The notes under the pieces are model-generated. The model was not told the origin of the DNA. It searched no databases and saw nothing but the letters and a program-made list of their open reading frames with translations. This document shows positions 15,314 through 26,300 of a stretch of DNA of 36,478 nt, piece after piece. A program made the position numbers and the translations under genes. The stretch is from a virus, in the IMG/VR virus record IMGVR_UViG_3300025645_000197, positions 1 to 36,478 of that record; one strand, given 5' to 3'. Numbering within the stretch: the stretch's first letter is position 1; each line of letters opens with the position of its first letter.

Positions 15314-16909
15314 ATGGCTGAAAAAGAATATATTGTAAGTCTCAAAAAAGGTGTAGACTGTGAGGCATTTTGTGATGAAATGACTACTACATTTGGATTA
15401 GGAACTATTCCTGCTCGTGTGGTTGATATTGCTGACACAAGACCTGGCAGTATGCGTAATACACATTATAGTTTAACGGATGATGAAGCAGAGAAATTAG
15501 CGACCGACCCAAGAGTACACAGTGTAGAAATTCCGCCTGATCAACGTGACGATATTGAGATCGGTCCTGCTGCCGTACAGAATGGCACCTGGGATAAAAA
15601 TGCTTCAATATCAAGTTCGGACCTAAACTGGGGAATGGTCAGAGGGTCTAATGGTCCCGACCTATGGGGATCAGGCAATAATATTATTACGGCTGATTAT
15701 CCATACACGCTTGCTGGCAAAGGAGTGGATGTTGTTATTCAGGATTCAGGACTAAGCGTAAGTCATCCCGAGTTTACTAATGCCGATGGTGTCAGTAGAG
15801 TTGTGGAACTAGATTGGTATAACGCCAGTGGTTTATCTGGTACAATGAACGCTAATCATTATAGGGACAATCATGGCCATGGATCTCATTGCGCTGGCAC
15901 GGTAGCCGGCAGGACAATGGGCTGGGCCAAAGATGCTGCTATATACAGTGTAAAAGTTAGAGGATTAGAAGGTTCAGGAGACGGCGGTACCGGCATAAGC
16001 ATCACTGACGTATTTGATGTTATTAAATTATGGCACAGAAATAAACCTATAGATCCTATAACTGGATTCAAGCGTCCTACGGTTGTTAATATGAGTTGGG
16101 GATACAGTGGTTCGAGAAGTAGCTTATTGTCTGGCATATATAGAGAAACTCCTTGGACATATGGCGACCCTGGCTTTAGTACATCAACTGAAGTTTGGAC
16201 AAACGCAGGAATTATTCCTTTCCTTGGATCTTCGAGAAAAATAAACGTGCGTGTTGGTTCAGTTGATACTGACCTAGAAGAATTAATCGACGAAGGAGTA
16301 CATGTATGTATTGCCGCTGGCAATAGTTATTATTATATTTCTGCTGAAGGCGATCAGGATTACAATAACTCGGCTAATTTTGGTTCTGGACAATCATTTT
16401 ATCATAGAGGAGCCAGTCCTTATAGTGCTGATGCATTTAGTGTGGGCAATCAAGATACTACATACGAGAACGGTATAGAACACAAGGCAGAATCAAGCTG
16501 TAGTGGATCAGGCGTTGACATATATGCTCCTGGCACGTACATCACTAGTGTGGCAAGTACTGACAAAAATGGCGGTTGCGATTTAACAGATGGAACTGAC
16601 GCTAATGTCTCGACTGCTGATAGTCCTCTCGACAGCGCATACAAGATAATGAAGATAAGTGGTACCAGTATGGCATCCCCTAATGTGGCTGGCATGATTG
16701 CTACGATATTAGAGGCTAATCCGGGCATGACACCCGCTCAAATGAAAACATTTATTCACAATAATGCTACATCTGGGATATTATATGATGGTCCAACTGA
16801 TTCGTGGTCTGACCAAAAAAGTATCCAGGGTGGACATAATAGAATATTCAAAACACCCTTTGTGAATCCGGTAAAAGTTTCATATGGCGGCGGCGTAATC
16901 ATTGATTAA
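15314..16909 (+). CDS. Subtilisin-family (S8) serine protease
   Basis: 531 aa. All four subtilase positions are visible: Asp144 in VVIQDSGL, His189 in HGHGSHCAGT, the oxyanion Asn337 in IAAGNS, and Ser452 in SGTSMASPNVAG. The first 95 residues resemble an inhibitor-like propeptide (YIVSLKKGVDCEAFCDEM, then SLTDDEAEKLATDPRVHSVE). Five or more cysteines are present and no signal peptide or membrane segment, so it probably acts in the cell at assembly or in the virion. AAGGA precedes the ATG, and it follows the 14641 gene by 10 nt in the same operon. Its siting among fibre genes suggests processing of, or attachment to, surface proteins; substrate is unknown. Family certain, role inferred. Confidence 0.9.
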   Translation: MAEKEYIVSLKKGVDCEAFCDEMTTTFGLGTIPARVVDIADTRPGSMRNTHYSLTDDEAEKLATDPRVHSVEIPPDQRDDIEIGPAAVQNGTWDKNASISSSDLNWGMVRGSNGPDLWGSGNNIITADYPYTLAGKGVDVVIQDSGLSVSHPEFTNADGVSRVVELDWYNASGLSGTMNANHYRDNHGHGSHCAGTVAGRTMGWAKDAAIYSVKVRGLEGSGDGGTGISITDVFDVIKLWHRNKPIDPITGFKRPTVVNMSWGYSGSRSSLLSGIYRETPWTYGDPGFSTSTEVWTNAGIIPFLGSSRKINVRVGSVDTDLEELIDEGVHVCIAAGNSYYYISAEGDQDYNNSANFGSGQSFYHRGASPYSADAFSVGNQDTTYENGIEHKAESSCSGSGVDIYAPGTYITSVASTDKNGGCDLTDGTDANVSTADSPLDSAYKIMKISGTSMASPNVAGMIATILEANPGMTPAQMKTFIHNNATSGILYDGPTDSWSDQKSIQGGHNRIFKTPFVNPVKVSYGGGVIID

Positions 16910-16962
16910 CATAATATAAGGTTATTACTAATATATAATAATGTTACTTCTTTAATAAATAC

Positions 16963-16970
16963 TATAAATA
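16963..16970 (+). promoter_or_regulatory. Late-promoter box TATAAATA
   Basis: A perfect box, 16 nt before the ATG at 16987. This leader is shorter than for the other boxes, leaving room only for an AAGGA at 16970-16974. Confidence 0.6.
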
Positions 16971-16986
16971 AGGACACCAGTGTTAA

Positions 16987-19900
16987 ATGGCTATTAATTT
17001 CAATCACCAAACCGACCAAATTAGTGTGTTGGAAAACATTACTATTAATGCGCCGGGAGCATTAAAACTTCCGTCTGGCACAACATTACAACGACCTACT
17101 GTTCCGTTGTCAGGTCAATTAAGATTCAACATAACCGATAACATATTTGAGGGTTACGACGGTACAGCCTGGGGTTCACTTGGCGGCGTTAAAGACGGTG
17201 ACCAAGATACATACATCAGTGCTGAGTCAACACCAGGTGACGACAACGACGAATTAAGATTCTTCACTGCTGGCACAGAACGCATGATAATCGGCAATAC
17301 TGGCGACTTTGGATTTGGTGATAATCTTACTGAGTTTACTATTGAAGGCGCAACTGGTGATACTGTAATTGCTGGTAAATTACGAGTTGATGGCGATGTT
17401 ACAGTTAATGGCACTACAACCACGGTTAATAGTACAACGGTTACTATCGATGATCCAATATTTACACTTGGCGGAGACACAGCCCCAACTCTAGACGACA
17501 ACAAAGATCGTGGTATTGAGTTCAATTACTTTGATACAACTGCTAAAGCTGGCTTCTTTGGTTATGATGATAGCGCACACGCATTTACATTCATTCCAGA
17601 TGCGATAAACACAAACGAAGCGTTTAGTGGCACAGCTGGAGATGCTATATTTGGTAATATGGGTCTAGGCAGTGCTACTATTAATAGTATACGCCTTGGA
17701 GTAACCGCAGCTAATGAGATTGATACAACAGCAGGAAATTTAGTTCTAGATAGTACAGGCGGCACTGTTGAAATAGACGATGATGCTACAATCTCTGGCA
17801 CACTCGGAGTAACTGGCAAAACTACATTAGCGAGCGCTATTGTGAGTGACTTAACTGATAACCGCATTGTTATTGCTGGCACAGATGGTGCGCTAGAAGA
17901 TGACGCAAACTTTAAATTTAACGGAACCATTTTTCAAGTAGGCACAGCATTTGATGTAACTACAGCAACTGGTGCAGTTAATACGGGCGCATTAGACGCA
18001 GGCGAAACAATACTAACAAGTGCTACTATTAGTGACCTAACTGATAATAGAGTTGTACTTGCTGGCACAGACGGAGCAATTGAAGATAGTGCTAACTTAA
18101 CATTCGATGGTACTTTATTAAATTTAACTGGTAATTTTGATGTTTCTGGAAATGTAACTATCAGTAGTACTGGTGCCATTGTATTGCCAGTTGGCACAGT
18201 TGCTCAGCGCCCAACACCAAATGCGCAAGGCATGATGCGTTACAACAGTGACGATACTACTTTTGAAGGTTATGATGGTACAGCCTGGGGATCACTTGGT
18301 GGAGTTAAAGACGTTGACCAAGATACATACATCAGTGCTGAGACAACACCAGGCGACGACAATGACGAATTAAATTTTTATACTGCTGGCACAGAACGCA
18401 TGGTAATTGGAGACACTGGTCAAATTACAGCCGCGGCAACGTATACGCCAATTGCTGATCAAGATTTACTTACAAAAACATACGCAGAGAATAGCCTAGT
18501 AGTAACTGCTGGTACGCCAACAGACGGTACATGGACTGATGGAGCATACTTGGGATTTACTGATACGGATAAAGTAGTAGACATACTAGATGAATTAAAC
18601 GAATCATTAGAAAATGTACGTAACAACACATTTGTACGTAGTGTATCATTTATTGGCGCACCACTTAGTGGCGGACAAGGAACTACAGTAACACTTAACT
18701 TAACAGTAGATGGAAATTCAAATCGTTATGATATTGATTGGGGTGATGGCAGTAATACAAACGGTACAGCAGATAGCACACCAACTCACACATATACATC
18801 AATCGCAAATAGTCCTTTTACGGTAATAGTAAGAGCATATCATAATGGCGCAACTGTCGGAAGTGCTGGCAGTGAAGCATTATCTACACAAACAAACTAT
18901 ATTATTATCTACACAGCAGATCCAGTACCATCTTACGACTTGTATCGTGACTTGGCAACAGGCACTGCGCTAACTGGAAACAATCTGTATGTTATTGAGG
19001 GCGATTCATTATACCTAGAAAATAACACTACAAACACGCTTATGGCGGATGTTACTTACAGTGTTGATTGGGCAGACGGATCCGTTGATGATGCCGTTGC
19101 GAATGATGCGGTAGCAGGCGGCGTAACTGGAGCAAGATTACAACACACATGGGCACCAGGCACTAATACTGGAAATGGATTAGACACGACATCATTGACA
19201 CTAGATTCACATACGACTGCTGACCCAGCAGTTATCCCAACAGCGTTGACAAAACAGATTAAGGTATATGATCCTAACATTGCTACTCCAGACGGATTAA
19301 ACACTAAAACTATTGCGTTTGCTAACGATGAAGGAGCCAATCCAAGACTAGCAAGTGGAGCCACAGATTTGACAGCTGGTACAACTTTAGTAGCTGGTGA
19401 CGATGTTGACCTAAACAACAATATATCTTCCCCATTTTTCCAACTAGAAACTTCAGATATGAGCACATATGCGTATGACGCAAATAATGGAACACTTGAA
19501 GCCAAAATAAACGGATTGGGAGCAGGATCAAGAACACTGACTGGTGGCAATGATGCTGGTACATATGGTAATCTTGTAATCACAGACGAAGAAGATTATA
19601 ATTTATTAAACGCGGACGGCAGTGCTACTAGCTTTAATAATAGTATATACCATCCTGGACTATATTCAGGATTTAAAGCAAAACTAAGTATTGATCCTGG
19701 AGACATTGCAATAGGTATTAACAGTTTTCAACTTAGTCATAGTACAACAGGTGACACTAACTTAGTTGAGTTTGTTAAAGACGATATCTTTGGCGGGCCT
19801 ATAGCTACAGCAGGTACAGTATCAGAAAACAACGCAGGAACATACAGATATATCTCGGGCATACCTTACTATAATAGTGGTAACCCATCGCTTACACTAA

Positions 19901-20910
19901 GTGGTGTAACAGTAGATCGCTTTATTGGACAAGCATACAGAAATATGACACAAGTTCTCGGTATTACTCACGGTCCTAATTTAGAAGGTACAACACAAGC
20001 TTCGGTTAGTAATCAAAGTTATACATACGCTCAAATTGATGGAGCCACATCGTTCTTAACAGGCGGCATTCCAAATGCCAATACTGGTAACGGAACTCCT
20101 TATACACTTGGTGACTTAACTGTAAACATTACTAGCAGCAGTGTTAGAACTGTTGAAAATATTAGACACAGAATGCACAATATCTATAACTCAAGTTCAT
20201 ATGTAACACCATCAGAAATTATACAAGTACACAGGTCTGCCCAAAGTGGAATTAGTGAAATAGCTATTGCTGTAAGTGATGCTCTAGGGGCAACTTATAA
20301 TGATGACGCAGTACGTGTATTCGACTTTAGTGCTGATACAACAAACAATCCTACAATTCCTGGAGCAACGAATTTCTACACAAACAGTGTATATACTGAA
20401 GCGGCTGATCCTGGTGTAGTAGGCACAAAAGAAGCAACAATAAGACTAGGCGTGTTAGAGCATAATGTTACCAACTACAGTACTGGTTATCTTCCAGTAG
20501 GTCCAAACAGAAGTGCTGATACTGGAACACAGTATCTTACATTCGCATTTCGCAGAACAGTTGTTGCTAACTTTACTATTAACATCACAAGCGCCTCGGG
20601 AGTTGCTGGTGTATGGATAGCAGCACCCGGCACCACGATTGATGATTCGAGTACAATAAATGGCTGGCTAGATTGCGGCATTCAGTATAACGGCGCGGGT
20701 GTTCCTGGCGCTAATACCGGTAACGGCGGCAACGGCAGTAATGGGTGTGCGGTAACAGGCGCAGATATTATTTCAGCAAGCACTCCATTAACAGGAGGAT
20801 ACAGTATGACACTCGGAACAGAGAATATGACAAACGCGACTAACAATGTGGCACTAATAAGAATAGCACTTGATACGAATCAGACAATAACGGGCTTGAG
20901 TATAACATAA
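16987..20910 (+). CDS. Large modular surface protein with PKD-like domains
   Basis: 1307 aa. The N-terminal part has two copies of a module ending FEGYDGTAWGSLGG (about 23-62 and 400-439). The first is followed by a KLRVDGDVTVNG/TIDDPIFTLGG segment (about 131-163) nearly identical to one in the next two genes. Repeated NLVLDSTGGTVEIDD and SDLTDNR.V.AGTDGA elements follow. From about 551 it changes to a PKD-like immunoglobulin fold (IDWGDGS, Asp584, and HTYTS), with a second at about 680-770 (VDWADGS, Asp694). The C-terminal 500 residues are Thr/Gly/Asn-rich beta-type. Probably an extended adhesin or fibre. It shares TAATG with the next gene. Modular layout seen directly; adhesin role inferred. 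Confidence 0.7.
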   Translation: MAINFNHQTDQISVLENITINAPGALKLPSGTTLQRPTVPLSGQLRFNITDNIFEGYDGTAWGSLGGVKDGDQDTYISAESTPGDDNDELRFFTAGTERMIIGNTGDFGFGDNLTEFTIEGATGDTVIAGKLRVDGDVTVNGTTTTVNSTTVTIDDPIFTLGGDTAPTLDDNKDRGIEFNYFDTTAKAGFFGYDDSAHAFTFIPDAINTNEAFSGTAGDAIFGNMGLGSATINSIRLGVTAANEIDTTAGNLVLDSTGGTVEIDDDATISGTLGVTGKTTLASAIVSDLTDNRIVIAGTDGALEDDANFKFNGTIFQVGTAFDVTTATGAVNTGALDAGETILTSATISDLTDNRVVLAGTDGAIEDSANLTFDGTLLNLTGNFDVSGNVTISSTGAIVLPVGTVAQRPTPNAQGMMRYNSDDTTFEGYDGTAWGSLGGVKDVDQDTYISAETTPGDDNDELNFYTAGTERMVIGDTGQITAAATYTPIADQDLLTKTYAENSLVVTAGTPTDGTWTDGAYLGFTDTDKVVDILDELNESLENVRNNTFVRSVSFIGAPLSGGQGTTVTLNLTVDGNSNRYDIDWGDGSNTNGTADSTPTHTYTSIANSPFTVIVRAYHNGATVGSAGSEALSTQTNYIIIYTADPVPSYDLYRDLATGTALTGNNLYVIEGDSLYLENNTTNTLMADVTYSVDWADGSVDDAVANDAVAGGVTGARLQHTWAPGTNTGNGLDTTSLTLDSHTTADPAVIPTALTKQIKVYDPNIATPDGLNTKTIAFANDEGANPRLASGATDLTAGTTLVAGDDVDLNNNISSPFFQLETSDMSTYAYDANNGTLEAKINGLGAGSRTLTGGNDAGTYGNLVITDEEDYNLLNADGSATSFNNSIYHPGLYSGFKAKLSIDPGDIAIGINSFQLSHSTTGDTNLVEFVKDDIFGGPIATAGTVSENNAGTYRYISGIPYYNSGNPSLTLSGVTVDRFIGQAYRNMTQVLGITHGPNLEGTTQASVSNQSYTYAQIDGATSFLTGGIPNANTGNGTPYTLGDLTVNITSSSVRTVENIRHRMHNIYNSSSYVTPSEIIQVHRSAQSGISEIAIAVSDALGATYNDDAVRVFDFSADTTNNPTIPGATNFYTNSVYTEAADPGVVGTKEATIRLGVLEHNVTNYSTGYLPVGPNRSADTGTQYLTFAFRRTVVANFTINITSASGVAGVWIAAPGTTIDDSSTINGWLDCGIQYNGAGVPGANTGNGGNGSNGCAVTGADIISASTPLTGGYSMTLGTENMTNATNNVALIRIALDTNQTITGLSIT

Positions 20911-23333
20911 TGGCAATTAATGACACACAAAAGATTGACTTTCTCTTTAAGAAGTTAGGTTACGGCGTAACGAAGACTGATGTTGGGAGTGTAAAGAATG
21001 CTACAAATGAAAGCATCGCTAGTCCATTATTAAATCGAGGCGACACTATATGGACAGATGCGGGCCAAATTCCTACTCTCAGACCAGGAGCATCAACCGC
21101 GTATGTTGAGCTTTATGATGACATTGGTAACTCGACCATCGAATGTTCTCCAGATTTAACAGCTACTCCTAATAGAACGTGGAAAACAGATTTAACAGAC
21201 TGGATTCCTGCCGAGTTCGGATCAACATATCTTGTAAAAGTTTATATTGATAACGCCTCCGCAGCAGCTCCGCAAACTACTGGCACACAGTTATTTCCAG
21301 CAGGTAGTGGTAATAATGATGAATGGTTCTTTGATTGTCAGAGTGGCGTATTAAACTTTATTGGTGACAATCTTCCAGCTGGTATCAACGGGAAAATAGT
21401 TTATATCGTTGGCGCACGGTATGTTGGCTTAATTGGTAGTAACTTTGAAGAACTAAATCTTGGCAACTTTTTAATCCAAGGAAATACAATATCTACGACA
21501 AATATAAATGGCGATATTATACTTGATCCAAACGGCACTGGTAATTTAACAGTAATAACTGACAATATGATAATTGATGGATCTGGTGCTCTAGTTATTC
21601 CAGTTGGCACTACTGCCCAACGCCCAACACCAAATGCGCAAGGCATGATCCGCTATAACACAACAGATGCTACATTCGAAGGTTTTGATGGAGCCAATTG
21701 GGGATCACTTGGTGGAGTTAAAGACGTTGATGGTGATACATATATTGTTGCTGAAGCAGGCGCTGGCACAGATAATGACCAACTAGACTTTTATACTGCT
21801 GGCACCCAACGTTTTCAAATTGGAGCAACTGGTGATTTTAAGTTTGGTGACACCCTCACTGAAGTAACTATTGCTGGAGCAACTGGTGATACTGTAATTG
21901 CTGGTAAATTACGAGTTGATGGCGATGTTACAGTTAATGGTACTACAACTACCGTTAATAGTACAACGGTTACTATTGATGATCCAATATTTACACTAGG
22001 CGGTGATACTGCTCCGACCACTGATGACAACAAAGACCGCGGCATTGAGTTCAATTACTTTGACACGACTGCCAAGGTTGGCTTCTTCGGATTCGACGAC
22101 AGCACGGGTAAGTTTACATTCATTCCAGATTCGACAAACACAAACGAAGTGTTTAGTGGCACAACTGGCGAAATAGATGCGAAACTTGACTGGAGCAACT
22201 TGGTCAATATTCCAGCCGGTGGCGGCAGCGATACAACTTATAGTATTAGTGCCGAAACAGGAACAGGTGGTGCCAATCTGAGATTATCTGGCAGTGACGC
22301 GGTAGTAGACGATGTTCTTATTGCTGCTGGAGATAACGTAACTGTTGTTAGGACTGATGCTAATACTATCACTATTTCTGGTGATGCTGCGCCAACAAAC
22401 GCATTTGATGAGTTTACTGTAACTGACACCGACGTTGGATTTACATGGACTGAAACAGGAACAGCGACCGCAGATAATACAACAGGCGAATTGAAATTTG
22501 TCAGTGGATATGGTATTAACATTAATGTAGATGCCGCTAGTGACGCGATTCGTATAGAAAATGCATTTAATAATGTAAGTACATCCTTCACTGGCGATGA
22601 TACGACAACCGTATTTGACACCGGCAACACAACAGCAGCTTTTGCTGTCATGTTCCTGAATGGTGTTCTTCAAAAAGAAATATTGGATTATACATTTAGC
22701 GCAGGAATACTTACATTCTCGGTGGCACCAGAAATTGGTGACGAAATTGAGATATTTGAAGGTCTTTCTTTTGGTGGCGAAAGTAAAGACTTTGGTCAGT
22801 TTACGGTATCAGACACGGACGCTGGATTCACTTGGGCACAAACGGGAACAGTAGCGGCAAGTAGTATTAGAGATGTTCTCACTCTTGTTAGTGGCGAAGG
22901 AATCGACATTGACGTAGACGCTACATCCGGCGCAATCAAAATTGCCAATACCGCAGTGCTATCGCTCGCTGATAATATTAATGTTGATTCCGTGACTATT
23001 GATACAAGCTACATAATGGATAGTGGCTCTGCGGTCATCGCTACTACTAATGAGACCGCGCTTGTATTATATGATACGGCGATATATGGTGCCGCCAAGA
23101 TTCTTATACAAGCATATGATACGGTGAGTGGTGAAAGACAAATGAGTGAACTATTAATCACACATGACGGCACGACTGCCAGCGCAACTGAATACGGTAT
23201 TGTTTATACCGGCATTGCGGCACTAGCTTCCTTTAACGTTGATGTAAACACTGGCAATGTCAGAGTATTAATCACGGGAACTAGCTCAAACAGCACAGAA
23301 TACAAGATTGCGGAAACAGTTATGTTATCATAA
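20910..23333 (+). CDS. Modular virion surface protein
   Basis: 807 aa, ATG overlapping the preceding stop (TAATG). The first 60 residues (LFKKLGYGVTKTD) resemble an attachment region. The shared module follows at about 228-269 and 333-365. Two further internal copies of an F.V.DTD.GFTW..TG...L.LVSG.GI.I.VDA segment are present at about 499-550 and 629-680. Between them lies AVMFLNGVLQKEILDYTFS, a short phage fibre motif. The C-terminal 130 residues (ILIQAYDTVSGERQMSELLITHDG, TEYGIVYTG) match a conserved terminal domain of marine T4-like virion proteins. Part of the host-contact apparatus by context; the exact partner is unknown. Confidence 0.7.
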   Translation: MAINDTQKIDFLFKKLGYGVTKTDVGSVKNATNESIASPLLNRGDTIWTDAGQIPTLRPGASTAYVELYDDIGNSTIECSPDLTATPNRTWKTDLTDWIPAEFGSTYLVKVYIDNASAAAPQTTGTQLFPAGSGNNDEWFFDCQSGVLNFIGDNLPAGINGKIVYIVGARYVGLIGSNFEELNLGNFLIQGNTISTTNINGDIILDPNGTGNLTVITDNMIIDGSGALVIPVGTTAQRPTPNAQGMIRYNTTDATFEGFDGANWGSLGGVKDVDGDTYIVAEAGAGTDNDQLDFYTAGTQRFQIGATGDFKFGDTLTEVTIAGATGDTVIAGKLRVDGDVTVNGTTTTVNSTTVTIDDPIFTLGGDTAPTTDDNKDRGIEFNYFDTTAKVGFFGFDDSTGKFTFIPDSTNTNEVFSGTTGEIDAKLDWSNLVNIPAGGGSDTTYSISAETGTGGANLRLSGSDAVVDDVLIAAGDNVTVVRTDANTITISGDAAPTNAFDEFTVTDTDVGFTWTETGTATADNTTGELKFVSGYGININVDAASDAIRIENAFNNVSTSFTGDDTTTVFDTGNTTAAFAVMFLNGVLQKEILDYTFSAGILTFSVAPEIGDEIEIFEGLSFGGESKDFGQFTVSDTDAGFTWAQTGTVAASSIRDVLTLVSGEGIDIDVDATSGAIKIANTAVLSLADNINVDSVTIDTSYIMDSGSAVIATTNETALVLYDTAIYGAAKILIQAYDTVSGERQMSELLITHDGTTASATEYGIVYTGIAALASFNVDVNTGNVRVLITGTSSNSTEYKIAETVMLS

Positions 23334-23351
23334 AGATAATGTATCATATTA

Positions 23352-23359
23352 TATAAATA
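23352..23359 (+). promoter_or_regulatory. Late-promoter box TATAAATA
   Basis: A perfect box 33 nt before the ATG of the 1664-aa fibre gene, in a 59-nt intergenic gap. A GGGGAGAG ribosome site follows closer to the start. Confidence 0.75.
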
Positions 23360-23392
23360 TACATAACAGCTTAATCAGGGGAGAGTGAACCG

Positions 23393-26300
23393 ATGGCAAA
23401 CGATAAGAAATTTGTAGTAAAAAATGGACTACATTCGACTGGTGACATTACAGTTACCGGCACAGTAGACGGACGTGACGTAGCGACAGATGGCACAAAA
23501 CTAGACAACATTGAAGCAGGCGCGGCAGCAGACCAAACAGGCGCTGAAATCAAAGCTGCCTACGAGGCAGAAACAAGCGCATTCACCGACGCTCAGTTTA
23601 CTAAACTAGGCGGTATCGAAGCAAGTGCGACAGCAGACCAAACAGGCGCTGAAATCAAAGCAGCCTACGAAGCAGAGACAAGCGCATTTACTGATGCTCA
23701 GTTTACTAAGTTGGACGGAATTGAAGCAAGTGCGACAGCAGACCAAACAGGCGCTGAAATCAAGGCAGCTTACGAGGCAGAAACAAGCGCATTTACAGAT
23801 GCTCAGTTTACTAAGTTGGACGGAATTGAAACCGCTGCGACAGCAGACCAAACAGGCGCTGAAATCAAGGCTGCCTATGAAGCAGAGACAAGCGCATTTA
23901 CTGATGCTCAGTTTACTAAGTTGGACGGAATTGAAACCGCTGCGACAGCAGACCAAACTGGCGCAGAAATCAAAGCAGCCTACGAAGCAGAGACAAGTGC
24001 CTTTACAGATGCTCAGTTTACTAAGTTGGACGGAATTGAAACCGCTGCGACAGCAGACCAAACAGGCGCTGAAATCAAGGCTGCCTATGAAGCAGAGACA
24101 AGCGCATTTACTGATGCTCAGTTTACTAAGTTGGACGGAATTGAAGCAGGCGCAGATGTAACAGATACCACTAATGTAGTCGCTGCGCTAACTGGCGGTA
24201 CAAATGTAACTATTGCCGCTAACGGCACTATTTCGTCAACCGATACTAATACCACATACTCTGTCGGCGATGGCGGATTAACACAAGTAAACTTCACTAC
24301 TGCTGATAATACAAAGCTAGATGGTATCGAAGCACTTGCTACCGCAGACCAAACTGGCGCTGAAATCAAAGCTGCCTACGAGGCAGAAACAAGCGCATTT
24401 ACTGATGCTCAGTTTACTAAACTAGGCGGAATTGAAGCAAGTGCTGATGTAACAGATACCACTAATGTAGTCGCTGCGCTAACTGGCGGTACAAATGTAA
24501 CTATTGCCGCTAACGGCACTATCTCATCAACTGATACAAACACTGACACACTACAATCCATCACCGCAAATGCGACGGACGCGACTCAATACATCACATT
24601 TGTTCCTAACACAACTGGTGCTCAAGCAGGACGAGTAGATGCTGGTTTGACTTATAATCCAAGCACTAATAACTTAATAATTGGCAATGACCTTACTGTT
24701 GGCGGCAACTTACTCATTAATGGTGAAACCACCACTGTTAATAGTACAACAGTTACGATTGACGATCCAACATTTACACTAGGTGGCGATACTGCTCCGT
24801 CTACTGACGACAACAAAGACCGCGGCATTGAGTTCAACTACTTTGACACGACTGCTAAAGTTGGCTTCTTCGGACTTGACGACAGTACTGGCAAGTTTAC
24901 ATTTATTCCAGACGCAACAAATACGGGCGAAGTATTCACTGGCACAACTGGCGAAATAGATGCGAAGGTTGACTGGACTAACGTTATCAATGCTCCGGTC
25001 AGTGCTGATGGAACTAATCTTAGCAATACAGCAAATGGCACTTCTCTCACAGTAGAAAGTTCAACAGGCACAAACACCGCATTGCCAGCCGCCACCACGA
25101 GTGCCTGGGGTGTTATGACAGACGAGATGTTCGATGAACTCGCCGCAAATACTCTAAAAGAAACAAATGTAAGCACTAATCTTGGCTACACAACAGCAGC
25201 ATCGAACGGTACAGTTACATCATCCGATGGAACAAACGCCACGTTGCCAGCAGCAACTATATCACTAGCTGGTCTATTAACGGGCACTGACAAGACTAAA
25301 CTAGATGGCATTGAAGCAGCCGCCACAGCAGACCAAACAGGCGCTGAAATCAAGGCTGCCTATGAAGCAGAGACAAGCGCATTCACCGACGCTCAGTTTA
25401 CTAAACTAGGCGGTATCGAAGCAGCCGCCACAGCAGACCAGACAGGCGCTGAAATCAAGGCAGCTTACGAGGCAGAAACAAGTGCCTTTACAGATGCTCA
25501 GTTTACTAAGTTGGACGGAATTGAAGCAAGTGCGACAGCAGACCAGACAGGCGCTGAAATCAAGGCTGCCTATGAAGCAGAAACAAGCGCATTCACCGAC
25601 GCTCAGTTTACTAAACTAGGCGGTATCGAAGCAAGTGCTGATGTCACTGATACTACTAATGTAGTCGCTGCGCTAACTGGCGGTACAAATGTAACTATTG
25701 CTGCCAATGGCACTATTTCGTCAGTAGATACTAATACCACATACTCTGTCGGCGATGGCGGATTAACACAAGTAAACTTCACTACTGCTGATAATACAAA
25801 GCTAGATGGTATCGAAGCAAGTGCGACAGCAGACCAGACAGGCGCAGAAATCAAGGCTGCTTATGAGGCAGAAACAAGCGCATTTACTGATGCTCAGTTT
25901 ACTAAACTAGGCGGAATTGAAACCGCTGCGACAGCAGACCAGACAGGCGCTGAAATCAAAGCTGCCTACGAGGCAGAAACAAGCGCATTTACTGATGCTC
26001 AGTTTACTAAACTAGGCGGAATTGAAACCGCTGCGACGGCAGACCAGACAGGCGCAGAAATCAAGGCTGCTTATGAGGCAGAAACAAGCGCATTTACAGA
26101 TGCTCAGTTTACTAAACTAGGCGGAATTGAAGCAAGTGCTGATGTCACAGATACCACTAATGTGGTTGCCGCGCTAACTGGTGGTACAAATGTAACTATT
26201 GCCGCTAACGGCACTATTTCGTCAGTAGATACTAACACTACGTATGTATCTGGTGACTTCGACCATGATGATTTAACTGGCTTTGTGGCGGCTGAACATG

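Noticed and set aside
22238-22673. Two antisense frames of about 130 aa in the 807-aa gene
   Set aside because: Composition mirrors the sense gene (Val/Ser/Thr-rich), and they overlap each other in different frames. No promoter or ribosome site.
23606-24161. Long open frames on both strands over the fibre repeats
   Set aside because: They arise because the 105-bp repeat keeps alternative frames open in every unit. The encoded peptides are repetitive and lack start signals.
23516-26140. Regular repeats as a CRISPR array
   Set aside because: The repeats are in frame, 105 bp long, without unique spacers, and encode a repeated protein unit.
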